Shown piece after piece: positions 23,764 to 31,675 of a stretch of DNA of 33,117 nucleotides (positions are counted from its first letter, which is position 1; each line of letters begins with the position of its first letter). Origin of the DNA: 2-01-FULL-51-21 sp964348955 (lineage in GTDB: Bacteria; Patescibacteriota; Minisyncoccia; Phycocordibacterales; 2-01-FULL-51-21); contig CAYGEN010000004.1 of assembly GCA_964348955.1 (NCBI GenBank), positions 1-33,117 on the forward strand. Reading direction: 5' to 3'. The notes under the pieces are model-generated. The model did no database searches, had not been told where the DNA came from, and saw only the letters and a list, made by a program, of their open reading frames with translations. The position numbers and the translations under genes are program-made.

Positions 23764-23846
23764 GAAGTGTCTTGCCGGTTGGGCGTCAAACCAGCTTATG
23801 GTCTGTCATATCCCATATCCATATTCGGCTATCCTGCCGTATATTC

Positions 23847-24140
23847 TTATTCTATGAACTTGTCAACCTTGATGATGTGCCGCTTTTTCCGATGGCGGCG
23901 AAAACGAAATCTTGCCCAATTACCCGCTTTCAGCTCATACCCCATTGATCTTCGTTCGGGAATGGAACCGGGGTAACCGTGTATGAACGTCCACTCGCCC
24001 TTTTCCCCGCCAGGAAGGATGAACGAGACCCTGTGCTCATCAACGGCCTCACGCGGGTCAATGCATCTGCTCTGCACCATGGTCACTTGGCCTAGTTCTT
24101 CCTCATGTTTCTGGAACAGAAACGGAAAAAAGTACACCAT
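23847..24140 (-). CDS. Small basic protein of unknown function
   Basis: This 97-residue protein is not one I recognise. It begins with a hydrophobic aromatic stretch (MVYFFPFLFQ). A middle part may be beta-rich (HRVSFILPGGEKGEWTFI), and the very basic cluster RFRFRRHRKKRH (77-88) near the C terminus might bind nucleic acid. The start at 24140 is supported by GAAAGG seven bases upstream; an in-frame TTG two codons earlier is less likely. A promoter (24175-24203) precedes it and a hairpin (23744-23763) follows. Codon use and the presence of an SD resemble its HD neighbour rather than the glycan genes. Confidence 0.6.
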   Translation of the reverse strand: MVYFFPFLFQKHEEELGQVTMVQSRCIDPREAVDEHRVSFILPGGEKGEWTFIHGYPGSIPERRSMGYELKAGNWARFRFRRHRKKRHIIKVDKFIE

Positions 24141-24174
24141 CTGCAAACCTTTCAGAAATGAGTTATCCGTCTAC

Positions 24175-24203
24175 AGACTAGCATGAACTCGCTATCTTGT
24201 CAA
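24175..24203 (-). promoter_or_regulatory. Candidate promoter of the 97-residue gene
   Basis: On the minus strand a perfect TTGACA (24198-24203) is followed by a 17-base spacer and TAGTCT (24175-24180), a weak -10. The leader would be about 27 nt and carries the gene's SD. Confidence 0.5.
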
Positions 24204-24250
24204 CTTTTGAAAGCAGTTTCTCACACGTTCAAAAAATACCTTGCTTTTCA

Positions 24251-24853
24251 TTATTTCACCACCTCAAGCTCCCAAGTGACGCACTCCGTCGGTAAGAGAA
24301 GCGAGAGGTACTGGTCGTAGAAATCCGGGTAGCGATGCATAAACCATTTTACGATTTGCCGAAGAGGATTTCTTGAGCGATGCGGCCAGCCGTACCAAAA
24401 ACCAAGTTTCCGAAACCGAAAGGGCACATAGCGGTAGTCTTCGGCAATTTTTTCTCCCGCACAGAAATAATCGAGCGAACGCGAAGTGAAGAAATGGCGG
24501 TGCGTCGGGTCTACAAACGCATCGGTAGCGCGGAAATGCGGCACTTGTACGATGAGCCGGCCGCCACCTTTCAAAATGCGGTGTGCTTCGCCGAGCACAC
24601 TCAAGACATCGTCCACATGCTCAAGCGAATGATTCATAAATACCACATCAAACTCCCCCTCCTTGAAAGGCCATGGCTTTTGCTCAATGTCGTGTACAAC
24701 ATCAACCTCCGAACTCTGCACGATATCCATACCGACCGCGCCTTTGAGTTTTCGTCCGCTACAACCGACATCAAGCGAGCGCAAATGTGGAAAAGGATTC
24801 GTGTTGGCAAATCCATTTGGGGTATAGATGAGTGGCGCAAGGAGATCGGTCAT
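24251..24853 (-). CDS. SAM-dependent methyltransferase, type 11
   Basis: This 200-residue class I methyltransferase has SLDVGCSGRKLKGAVGMDI (26-44), the acidic loop HDIEQKPWPF (54-63), MNHSLEHVDD (73-82) as motif IV and ILKGGGRLIVQVPHF (92-106). The C terminus has many aromatic residues (FRKLGFWYGWPHRSRNP), a pattern common in sugar- or lipid-modifying methyltransferases of glycosyltransferase clusters. Its ATG overlaps the stop of the upstream GT4 gene by four bases, so the two are translationally coupled. It is the last gene of the second glycosyltransferase run. The substrate is unknown. Confidence 0.88.
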   Translation of the reverse strand: MTDLLAPLIYTPNGFANTNPFPHLRSLDVGCSGRKLKGAVGMDIVQSSEVDVVHDIEQKPWPFKEGEFDVVFMNHSLEHVDDVLSVLGEAHRILKGGGRLIVQVPHFRATDAFVDPTHRHFFTSRSLDYFCAGEKIAEDYRYVPFRFRKLGFWYGWPHRSRNPLRQIVKWFMHRYPDFYDQYLSLLLPTECVTWELEVVK

Positions 24854-25935
24854 AGCTTTTCATTCAAAAAACGGATAATGGTTTCTGCGCGCTTTTCCCA
24901 AGTATACTCGCGCGCGCGTTGTTTCCCCATTTCCACTCGCCGTGCCGCTTCCTTAGGGTCAGCAAGCGTCGCCTGGACGGCGGAAACAAGACTTCCTGCA
25001 TTGTCTGGCTCGTAGAAAAACGCTTCTCGCTCGGAAAGAGCTTGTGCGATTGCCGGCGTTTTTGCGGCAACAATAGGCCGCCCAGCCGCCAGATATTCAT
25101 AGAGCTTCATAGGCGAAGTGTAGTTAGCCGAGTACGCGTCAAGGTTGGTGCCGGAAAGAAGCAGAACATCTGCGGCTTTTTGCCACGCGGGAATATCTTG
25201 AAACGCCTGCGGCGCGACAACCAGAATGTTCAGTGGGATATGCTCACCGAGCTCTTGCTCCTTTCCGCCCACGAAATAAAAGTGAATTGTCGGTAGTGCC
25301 CGCGCGGCTTCAATGACCGTCTGCATACCTTTCCAGTTCTGGAAACTGCCGGTGTAGACGACGGCGGGATGTTTGAGTTCTTTTGGCACAATTTTGGCGT
25401 AGACCTGGATGTCAACGCCATTTGGAAACACCATTGTTTTCCCTCGAAGCAGCGGAAAAGTTTTCTCAAGCTCCCGCCGAACGTTTTCGTTAATGGCTAT
25501 GATACCGGCAACGCGGCGGAAAAGGAGTCGGTGAAATATTGTGTCCTTTTTTGCGGAATGTATCTCAAAGAAATACGGTTTGCCGATAAAGGTAATGAGA
25601 AAGAAGGAAAAATAATCAAGGTCAACGGAGTACACGATACCTGCTCGCTTCCACGCGAGTGCCGCAGAGGTAATGCCGAACAGGAGTGAGGAGAGTAGAA
25701 ATCCGGCTCGTGAAGAGCGCCGCGGTGTTGTCCATGCCTTCGTTATCCGAAATGCGCCTGTGCGAAGTCGATAGAACGTCTGCGCATCACCGACACTAAA
25801 CGATGGCGCAATGAGTTCAACGGATATTCCAGCTTCGGTAAATGCTTCAAGCATTTTGGCAATTTGAATGCCATGCGCTTTTCTCGTCGGAAAACGCGCG
25901 TTTGCAATGTAGAGAATACGAAGCGAGGCCTCCAT
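24850..25935 (-). CDS. Glycosyltransferase family 4 (GT-B)
   Basis: This 361-residue protein starts with LRILYIANARFPTRKAHGIQIAK, the usual GT4 acceptor-domain opening. The donor half has VVYTGSFQNWKGM, HFYFVGGKEQELG, LLLSGTNLDAYSA and PMKLYEYLAAGRPIVAA, the PxKxxEYmAxGxPvVa variant of the donor site. It presumably transfers a sugar to a lipid-linked glycan on the cytoplasmic side. Unlike most neighbours it has an SD-like AAGGAG, but only three bases before the ATG. It lies 7 bp after the upstream GT4 gene and overlaps the methyltransferase gene by four bases. Confidence 0.92.
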   Translation of the reverse strand: MEASLRILYIANARFPTRKAHGIQIAKMLEAFTEAGISVELIAPSFSVGDAQTFYRLRTGAFRITKAWTTPRRSSRAGFLLSSLLFGITSAALAWKRAGIVYSVDLDYFSFFLITFIGKPYFFEIHSAKKDTIFHRLLFRRVAGIIAINENVRRELEKTFPLLRGKTMVFPNGVDIQVYAKIVPKELKHPAVVYTGSFQNWKGMQTVIEAARALPTIHFYFVGGKEQELGEHIPLNILVVAPQAFQDIPAWQKAADVLLLSGTNLDAYSANYTSPMKLYEYLAAGRPIVAAKTPAIAQALSEREAFFYEPDNAGSLVSAVQATLADPKEAARRVEMGKQRAREYTWEKRAETIIRFLNEKL

Positions 25936-25942
25936 AATCTCC

Positions 25943-26980
25943 TTACGCGAGTGCCGTTAATATTTTTGGCACTAAAAGCCGCAATGATTGCTCGCGAACG
26001 ACGGCGTCTCGCAATCGCGCGCCGAGCTCGGCGCGCGATTGCGCGGGTAATGCAAGCACCCGCGCAAGGGTGTCCGCAAGGCTGTGGCTGTCTCCTTCTG
26101 TAAAGAACAGCTCGTCAGGTACGAGTCGGTGGAACGACTCGTTGCAGACAACCACCGGTATCTTGCATGCCATCGCTTCAAGCACGGTCTTGTCAAAACT
26201 GCCCCGCGGCGTTGCGTTCACAAAAATGCCGTGTTCCCGATATACTGCCGCCGCACGGGCATTCGGCACGCCCGGCAAAAACCGCAGGAGCTTTTTCTGC
26301 CGCAGTGGCTCGGCAAGCGTTTTCAATTTGAGCGCGTAGGTACGGTCGCGCTCGGTCGGCTCGCCGTAAAAATCCGCCGCCGCTTGAATGCCGCGCGCCG
26401 CCAAAAGCTTCAACGCCTCCACGATAATATGAAGCTCCTTAACCGGCGAGAATCGCCCGAGCGAGAGAATGCGAACGGGCATTTGGGAGTGCGCCGATGC
26501 GGCTGGCTTAAATTGTTCGGTGTCAATTCCCGCAGGCATACTCTGTGCTTTTTTAAAACGCGCGGCATAAGCGAAAGGTGACGTATGAAAGACGCGCCGC
26601 GCAAGCGCGATTGCAATTCGCGCGCGCAGACCGCCCCGGCGATGGTTATACCAGAGCCCGGCAGAAATACCGCAGAGCCGCCAGAATATGCCGCCCAAAA
26701 TCATGTACTCCGGATTCATATGCACGAATACGGCATCGTACGAATTTCTTTTTTGTACGATATATCGTACAAATCGCAGAATGCGCACAACGCGTGAAGT
26801 GCCATACTCCTTGCCGAGAGAAAAAACAGTTACATTGTCGGATAGATGATGTTCGCGTTCTTCAAGGCATATGACCGTCACCTCGTCGCCGCACTTGGCA
26901 AACTCCACGATCCAACCATGCATGAAGCCGAGTACGTCGTCGCCCATCGCGACTTTTTGCGTGCAAATGAGTAATCGCAT
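25943..26980 (-). CDS. Glycosyltransferase family 4 (GT-B)
   Basis: This 345-residue GT4 enzyme has an N-terminal acceptor domain beginning MRLLICTQKVAMGDDVLGF. The donor domain has VRILSLGRFSPVKELHII, LLRFLPGVPNARAAAVYREH and FVNATPRGSFDKTVLEAMACKIPVVV, where the Glu of LEAMA is conserved. FDKT replaces the more common EGFG/EGFP before it, so the first Glu of the E-x7-E motif is missing. The 3' part of the gene contains a perfect 34-bp palindrome (26010-26043). It lies 3 bp after the dehydrogenase gene, with AAGG close to the ATG. Donor unknown. Confidence 0.9.
   Translation of the reverse strand: MRLLICTQKVAMGDDVLGFMHGWIVEFAKCGDEVTVICLEEREHHLSDNVTVFSLGKEYGTSRVVRILRFVRYIVQKRNSYDAVFVHMNPEYMILGGIFWRLCGISAGLWYNHRRGGLRARIAIALARRVFHTSPFAYAARFKKAQSMPAGIDTEQFKPAASAHSQMPVRILSLGRFSPVKELHIIVEALKLLAARGIQAAADFYGEPTERDRTYALKLKTLAEPLRQKKLLRFLPGVPNARAAAVYREHGIFVNATPRGSFDKTVLEAMACKIPVVVCNESFHRLVPDELFFTEGDSHSLADTLARVLALPAQSRAELGARLRDAVVREQSLRLLVPKILTALA
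26010..26043. repeat. Perfect 34-bp GC-rich palindrome inside a GT4 coding region
   Basis: All 17 base pairs match about the centre between 26026 and 26027, which is a GAGCTC site, and there is no spacer. The arms are built mainly of CGCGC-type steps. Translated on the minus strand it encodes a segment around SRAELGARLRD, about 20-35 residues before the C terminus. No T-tract follows on either strand. Confidence 0.9.
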
Positions 26981-26983
26981 ACC

Positions 26984-27835
26984 TTAGTGTTTCTTGGCGC
27001 CGTATACGCCATCAAGCAGATTAAGGTCTTTTTTGGTCGAGCGTAGAAGCTCTTTGTTTTTCTCCTCAAACGCACTAAGTGCGGCAAGCCCTTCTTTGTC
27101 TTTCACAGATTTTCCGTAAAGTGCGCGTAGCGCCGCGAAGTCCTTGATGAAGCAATGCCCGCCGGCGCCGCGCCCTCCTTTATGAAGTGGGTTGGCGTAG
27201 CGGTTGCAAATAAGGGGGTCGGCGAGAAGCGCCTCATGGATGCGCGGCCATTTCGCGCCAAACGACTCCGTGAGCTCATAGAGCATGTTAAAGGTTACGA
27301 TTTGCGTATAGGCGCTCGCATTATGCGTATATTTTATGAGCTCCGCCTCAACCGCCGCGCAGACGAGCGTAAAGGGAGCTTTTGGCAAAACGCGGAGCAC
27401 CGCTTTTGCGGCGACTCGGTTTTTGGGAGTATTTTTCGGCATGCCGACAATGTTTGAAAACGGACGCGCGGCGTCGTACGCGGCGGTCGCCTCACTCAAA
27501 AACTCCGGCGAGTACAAAATGATGCGGTCCGGGTAGCGCTTCTGAAATATTTCAGTCGTGCCGGGCAAAACGGTCGACTTTATGACCGCAACTTTCCCTT
27601 TCCCGACAAGCGAAATCGCATCGGAAACAACACTTCCGTCAAATCCTTTCGGGGTCGTCGGTGTCGGCACGGCAATAAAAACAATGTCGCAGTCTTTTAT
27701 TTTTTCCTTGTTGGCGCGATAGCGTTTCGGAAGCGCGTAGCGCACGGCGGAGTACCCGCGCTTTTCAAAATCATCGGCATAGTTCTTGCCGATGTAACCC
27801 TGTCCGATAAATCCGATAAGAGGTTTGTGTGCCAT
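26984..27835 (-). CDS. UDP-glucose/GDP-mannose dehydrogenase-family protein lacking the C-terminal domain
   Basis: This 283-residue protein has the N-terminal NAD domain GFIGQGYIGKNYA (8-20), IVFIAVPTPT (51-60), VIKSTVLPGTT (84-94) and YSPEFLSE (108-115). The central domain has AELIKYTHNA (164-173), and the catalytic loop GGRGAGGHCFIKD (220-232) contains the thiol Cys228. Normal UDP-glucose or GDP-mannose dehydrogenases are about 420-450 residues, with a C-terminal nucleotide-binding domain. Here only 50 residues follow the loop, so that domain is absent. The reaction would be four-electron oxidation of a sugar C6 to an acid, but substrate handling must differ. It appears to be preceded by its own extended -10 (27843-27851). 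Confidence 0.88.
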   Translation of the reverse strand: MAHKPLIGFIGQGYIGKNYADDFEKRGYSAVRYALPKRYRANKEKIKDCDIVFIAVPTPTTPKGFDGSVVSDAISLVGKGKVAVIKSTVLPGTTEIFQKRYPDRIILYSPEFLSEATAAYDAARPFSNIVGMPKNTPKNRVAAKAVLRVLPKAPFTLVCAAVEAELIKYTHNASAYTQIVTFNMLYELTESFGAKWPRIHEALLADPLICNRYANPLHKGGRGAGGHCFIKDFAALRALYGKSVKDKEGLAALSAFEEKNKELLRSTKKDLNLLDGVYGAKKH

Positions 27836-27842
27836 AGCTGAT

Positions 27843-27851
27843 ATTATCCCA
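27843..27851 (-). promoter_or_regulatory. Candidate extended -10 promoter for the short UGD gene, leaderless
   Basis: On the minus strand TG-n-GATAAT ends seven bases before the ATG at 27835. A TTGAAT with a short 15-base spacer could be the -35. The distance to the ATG implies a leaderless transcript. The gap 27836-27896 holds no gene. Confidence 0.4.
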
Positions 27852-27896
27852 CCGCGCGTGTATATTCAAAGCGCACTGCTATAACTGATAAAAATT

Positions 27897-28835
27897 TTAC
27901 AATGTTTCCTTCCATGCGCGAGCCCACGCTTCTCCGTTTGGCAGATTGAGACGCAATTGTCCGCGCACATCATTCTTTAACACTTCAATGACCTTTTGCG
28001 CCAATTCCAAACGATTCGCGATTATCGCTCCCGCTTCACGCGCAACACCGACATCCGGCGCTACCACCGGCACACCGGCCGCAAGCGCCTCTATTATACC
28101 GGCTCCAAAACTTTCATATATTGACGTGGAAAGCACAACGTCCGCAATCTCAAAAGCTACGACGGGGTCGGGTTCCCATCCGCGCCTTTCAATCCGATGT
28201 TCAAGGTGAAGTGTCGCGGCAAGTTCAGAAAATTTTTGTTCCAAACTCCCCGTTCCAAGCACAATAAGTCTTGCATTATCAATCTCCATGAGCACTTCTT
28301 TTAAGACTGCAATCGCTCGAAGCGGGTCTTTCTCTTCTTCAAAGCGCCCTATCCACAATATTGTTTTGTATGACGGTGTGCGTCGGTCGGGAAGGTTTTT
28401 AAATTTTTCAACATTGATAAAAATTGGCAGAACGGCAATGGGAATTTTGACATAGCGCTCTATTTGCTTTTTAATGCGCTCCGACACTACTCGAACAGAA
28501 TCGGCACGGCGTAGAATGATTCGCGACAATATAAGGCGAATTGGCTTTGATTTCGTTTCTGCCGCAGTATCAGTGTGGACTTGTATGTTTAGTTTTGCGC
28601 CGCTTCGATGCGCGAGAAGCGCGGCTACTAACCCGCGCCAAAAGGGGTCCTGGGCCGTAACGACATCGTAGCGCGCTCCCTGCGTCGCTTGAAAAATGGC
28701 GCAGAGGGAGTGCAACTGCGGCCATACAAACACCTCAAGGTGCTCCACCTGCGAACGCTGTAACTGCAAACGCCGATTGGCTTCAGTTCCTAAAGCCAAA
28801 AGATTCCTATCGCCACTTATCATGAGGACACGCAT
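27897..28835 (-). CDS. Glycosyltransferase family 4 (GT-B), compact
   Basis: This 312-residue GT4 enzyme has a short acceptor domain beginning MRVLMISGDRNLL and containing YDVVTAQDPFWRGLVAALLA. The donor domain has KTILWIGRFEEEKDPLRAI, ARLIVLGTGSLEQKF and STSIYESFGAGIIEALAAGVPVVAP, with both Glu residues of the E-x7-E motif. The length is at the low end for GT4 (usually 350-400), mainly through a shortened N-terminal half. It lies 5 bp downstream of the double GT4 gene, so the two are probably co-transcribed. Donor unknown. Confidence 0.9.
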   Translation of the reverse strand: MRVLMISGDRNLLALGTEANRRLQLQRSQVEHLEVFVWPQLHSLCAIFQATQGARYDVVTAQDPFWRGLVAALLAHRSGAKLNIQVHTDTAAETKSKPIRLILSRIILRRADSVRVVSERIKKQIERYVKIPIAVLPIFINVEKFKNLPDRRTPSYKTILWIGRFEEEKDPLRAIAVLKEVLMEIDNARLIVLGTGSLEQKFSELAATLHLEHRIERRGWEPDPVVAFEIADVVLSTSIYESFGAGIIEALAAGVPVVAPDVGVAREAGAIIANRLELAQKVIEVLKNDVRGQLRLNLPNGEAWARAWKETL

Positions 28836-28840
28836 AGTAT

Positions 28841-31132
28841 TTAATGTTTCAAAACCGCCACAAGCTCCCGCAACATCCGCTCTTTACCAAATGAGTGGGC
28901 TTTTGTGCGAGCTGCTGCCGTAAGCCCTTTTGCAAAAGCATGGTCGTGAAATATCTTGGTAACCGCCGACACTATGGCTTTTCGGTCGTCTGGAGTAACC
29001 AGGAGCCCTTCCTTGCCATTTGCAATTAGCTCCGGATTGCCGCCAATGTTTGTCGTTACCACCGGAGTGCCAACCGCCATTGCTTCAAGGAGTTGGTGTG
29101 AAAAACCCTCGTAGGCGGTGTTGAGCACAAAAATATCCGCCGCTTCAAGGTAGCGCATGAGCACCTCGTGCGGCAGACTTCCCGCAAAGGTTGCCGCACC
29201 GGTGAGGCCGCGTTTTTCGACAAGCTCCTCCAGCCGCGCCAACTCCGGACCGCTTCCGACAATCATAAGCGCAAGGTCGGGGAATATTTTTCTAAGTTCC
29301 GGCAGACATTCAATGAGTATCTCAAACCCTTTCCACGGGACAAGCCGCGAAGCGCTTAACATTAGACGCCCATCAAAATGAAGGAGTCCGCGCAGGAGCG
29401 CGCGGTTTTCCGAAAGCATCGGGGGATTAAAGCTGTTGTAAATAACCTTGATGGCATGTGGCGGCACGCCCCAGCTCGCAACAATTCCTTTTAGATAACG
29501 ACTCGGCACAATGACGCACTCGGCAGAGGCGGCGACAAAAAGTTCCACCCACTTGAAAAGGCGCACCGTGAACGAGTACCCTTCGCGGCGCTTCGCAAAG
29601 GTGTCAAGAGGTTCAGTCACGCCAAAGCGTTGCACACCCTGCTCCCACGCGTAATCGCCCACCACTTTTAACAAAAAACGTTTTCGCAGAAGCTTCGCCG
29701 CGCAAAGCGCCGGAAGCCCCGCGCTTACCGGGTCAAGCGCGAGCACCCATTCAGCGCGCAGAGCCTGCCAAAGCACCAAAAAGAAATAGGCGAAGTGCCG
29801 CAGGATTTTCGGCAGGTGGCGTACCGCGCCGAAAGGAACTATAGAAGCCGAAATACCATGCGCGGGCAATTCGTCAAGAAGAATTTTCGCATACGTCGCA
29901 GGCCCGCCGATGTCCGGCGGGAAAAGTGGCGTCGCAACGAGAAGCCGCCGCAACTTTTTCCGCTTTTCCCGTTCCATGAAAAGCGGCGCGAATGCCAGAT
30001 TGCGCATTTCTCCCGCTATGCGATTCCAGTCATAATGCTCCCGCACCATCCTGGACGCTTCTTTGACCAGCCGATTGCCGAGCGCTTTGTCTCGCATGAG
30101 CATCTGCACCTTCTCCGCGATACTTTCCGGATTATTAACCTCGCAAAAAAGTCCGGTTCCCACTTGTCCGCTATGCACCGATGGCTCAATGAGAAAATCG
30201 GGAATGCCTCCCACGCGCGTGGCGATAACTGGAATACCCGCCGCCATCGCCTCAATGAACGCGCTCCCCATTCCTTCGGAGCGGCTTGGGCGCACAAAAA
30301 TATCCGCCGCTTTAAGATACGCCGGTATGAGCGCGTACGGCACCGTGCCGACAAACAAGACGCGCTCTGAAACGCGAAGCTCGCGCGCGAGTAATTGCAA
30401 ACGCTCCATTTCCCTCCCGCCGCCAACCACGATAAGCCGCACCGTCCGAGGAAGTTTCGCAAGAGCACGAATAATATCGTCAACCGCATTCTTCTCCACG
30501 AGGCGCGAGACCGTAATGAGAAGCGTTTCCCCCGCTTTCTTTTTGAGTGTTTTAATCGGCAGGACGCCTGCAAAGCGCAAGGTGTCAGCGCCGTTCGGAA
30601 TTACGGAAACTTTTCCCGAAAAACCAAACTGGCGCGCCCACTGGTCAAGATAGTGCGAGATGCTTTGCACCGCCGTTGCACGGCGAAACCCGTAGCGAAG
30701 AAGGGGCAAAAACGGCGCAATATAAAACCGTTTGAACACCCGCGCAAAGGTGTCGCCATCCTGAAGCGTAATGAGGTAGGGCACGCGAACGCCAAACGCG
30801 CGCATGACCACAATCGGGAAGAGCATGTAGGTCATCATCGCCCACGCCCCGTCAAATGGTTTTTGCCGATGGAGCCGCACACCCTTTAACGCCGCAAGCG
30901 GAACGAAAAGAATTTTATTAAAATACCCCGCCCTGGGAATGCCGACACGGTGTACTACCGCGTTACCGATACGTTCGCGCTTTGGATGAGCATGACTAAA
31001 GCGCATCGTTACGAGTTCAAACGACAGGTCTTTTGGCGATACCCGTCTCACTATCTCATGAAGCGCAATTTCCGCGCCGCCGATAAGCGGATGGTAAGCC
31101 AATGAAAAAATGAGAACGCGTTTTTGTTTCAT
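28841..31132 (-). CDS. Tandem fusion of two GT4 glycosyltransferases
   Basis: This 763-residue protein contains two complete GT4 units. The first (1 to about 385) begins VLIFSLAYHPLIGGAEIA and has LITVSRLVEKNAVDDI (205-220) and SEGMGSAFIEAMAAGIPVI (285-303). The second (about 393-763) begins LLVATPLFPPDIGGPATYAK and has MLSASRLVPWKGFEIL (591-606) and YEGFSHQLLEAMAVGTPVV (674-692). Both retain the E-x7-E donor motif, so both could be active, adding two sugars in succession. The junction is a short charged linker (MEREKRKKLRR, 386-396) with no sign of a frameshift. The start codon lies only three bases after the T-run of a terminator hairpin (31136-31161). Confidence 0.92.
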   Translation of the reverse strand: MKQKRVLIFSLAYHPLIGGAEIALHEIVRRVSPKDLSFELVTMRFSHAHPKRERIGNAVVHRVGIPRAGYFNKILFVPLAALKGVRLHRQKPFDGAWAMMTYMLFPIVVMRAFGVRVPYLITLQDGDTFARVFKRFYIAPFLPLLRYGFRRATAVQSISHYLDQWARQFGFSGKVSVIPNGADTLRFAGVLPIKTLKKKAGETLLITVSRLVEKNAVDDIIRALAKLPRTVRLIVVGGGREMERLQLLARELRVSERVLFVGTVPYALIPAYLKAADIFVRPSRSEGMGSAFIEAMAAGIPVIATRVGGIPDFLIEPSVHSGQVGTGLFCEVNNPESIAEKVQMLMRDKALGNRLVKEASRMVREHYDWNRIAGEMRNLAFAPLFMEREKRKKLRRLLVATPLFPPDIGGPATYAKILLDELPAHGISASIVPFGAVRHLPKILRHFAYFFLVLWQALRAEWVLALDPVSAGLPALCAAKLLRKRFLLKVVGDYAWEQGVQRFGVTEPLDTFAKRREGYSFTVRLFKWVELFVAASAECVIVPSRYLKGIVASWGVPPHAIKVIYNSFNPPMLSENRALLRGLLHFDGRLMLSASRLVPWKGFEILIECLPELRKIFPDLALMIVGSGPELARLEELVEKRGLTGAATFAGSLPHEVLMRYLEAADIFVLNTAYEGFSHQLLEAMAVGTPVVTTNIGGNPELIANGKEGLLVTPDDRKAIVSAVTKIFHDHAFAKGLTAAARTKAHSFGKERMLRELVAVLKH

Positions 31133-31135
31133 TAT

Positions 31136-31161
31136 AAAAAAGAGGGTCTGTAATGACCCTC
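31136..31161 (-). terminator. Terminator hairpin directly before the double-GT4 start codon
   Basis: A 7-bp stem (31142-31148 with 31155-31161) has a 6-base loop and, on the minus strand, is followed by six T residues (31141-31136). It terminates the hotdog-like gene, whose stop is at 31190. If transcripts begin upstream of it, at a TATACT about 10 bases before the stem, it could also act as a leader attenuator for the glycosyltransferase operon. Confidence 0.8.
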
Positions 31162-31189
31162 CTGACCTAGTATAACCGCTTTTGGCGAA

Positions 31190-31615
31190 TTATGGTTTGC
31201 GGCGCAAGACCGAAACGTGCAAGGTGCCCCGCGCAAGCCACTCCCCGTCAACGGCGCACTTCACTCGCAACGGAACCGCAAGTACGTTCGGCTCGCAACT
31301 TGAGCTGAACCCAAAACGGCGCGCGAGACGCATGGTGATGCGCACGGTTTCCCCCACCAAGATACGCCCGCGGAATTTGAGTTTTACTTCACTTATTTTT
31401 GGGTCACCCGCGAGCTTTTCGCAGATGAGTCCACTTATGAGGCGAAGCAACACAAGCCTTTCCGGATACATCACCCGAAAGTACGGCACGACACCCTCTG
31501 ACCATAAAAACAGCGCCCGAGTAATTGGGACCTCTTGTTTGATCAAACGGCGCGGGAGCAGGTCGTCGTAGAAAAGACCCGAGTGTAGTGAAGAGTGAGT
31601 TAAAGTTGTCGCCAT
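31190..31615 (-). CDS. Hotdog-fold-like protein of unknown function
   Basis: This is a 141-residue protein. The C-terminal half (VKLKFRGRILVGETVRITMRL, 77-97, then VPLRVKCAVDGEWLARGTLHVSV) has the strand pattern and the GETV-type turn of MaoC/FabZ-like hotdog proteins (thioesterases or hydratases). No catalytic His or Asp is clear, and the N-terminal half is not typical. I therefore call the fold, not the activity. I chose the ATG at 31615 because GGGGG lies about seven bases upstream; the frame is open to 31675. It has its own promoter (31646-31675) and terminator (31136-31161), so it appears monocistronic. Confidence 0.6.
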   Translation of the reverse strand: MATTLTHSSLHSGLFYDDLLPRRLIKQEVPITRALFLWSEGVVPYFRVMYPERLVLLRLISGLICEKLAGDPKISEVKLKFRGRILVGETVRITMRLARRFGFSSSCEPNVLAVPLRVKCAVDGEWLARGTLHVSVLRRKP

Positions 31616-31645
31616 CTCCATTCCCCCAAAAAAATTCCCGTTTAC

Positions 31646-31675
31646 TATATAATTATAAAGGCGCGCGTTTGTCAA
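31646..31675 (-). promoter_or_regulatory. Promoter of the hotdog-like gene
   Basis: On the minus strand a perfect TTGACA (31670-31675) is followed by an 18-base spacer and TATATA (31646-31651). The -35 overlaps the stop codon region of the upstream lamin-tail gene. The leader would be about 25 nt. Confidence 0.55.
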
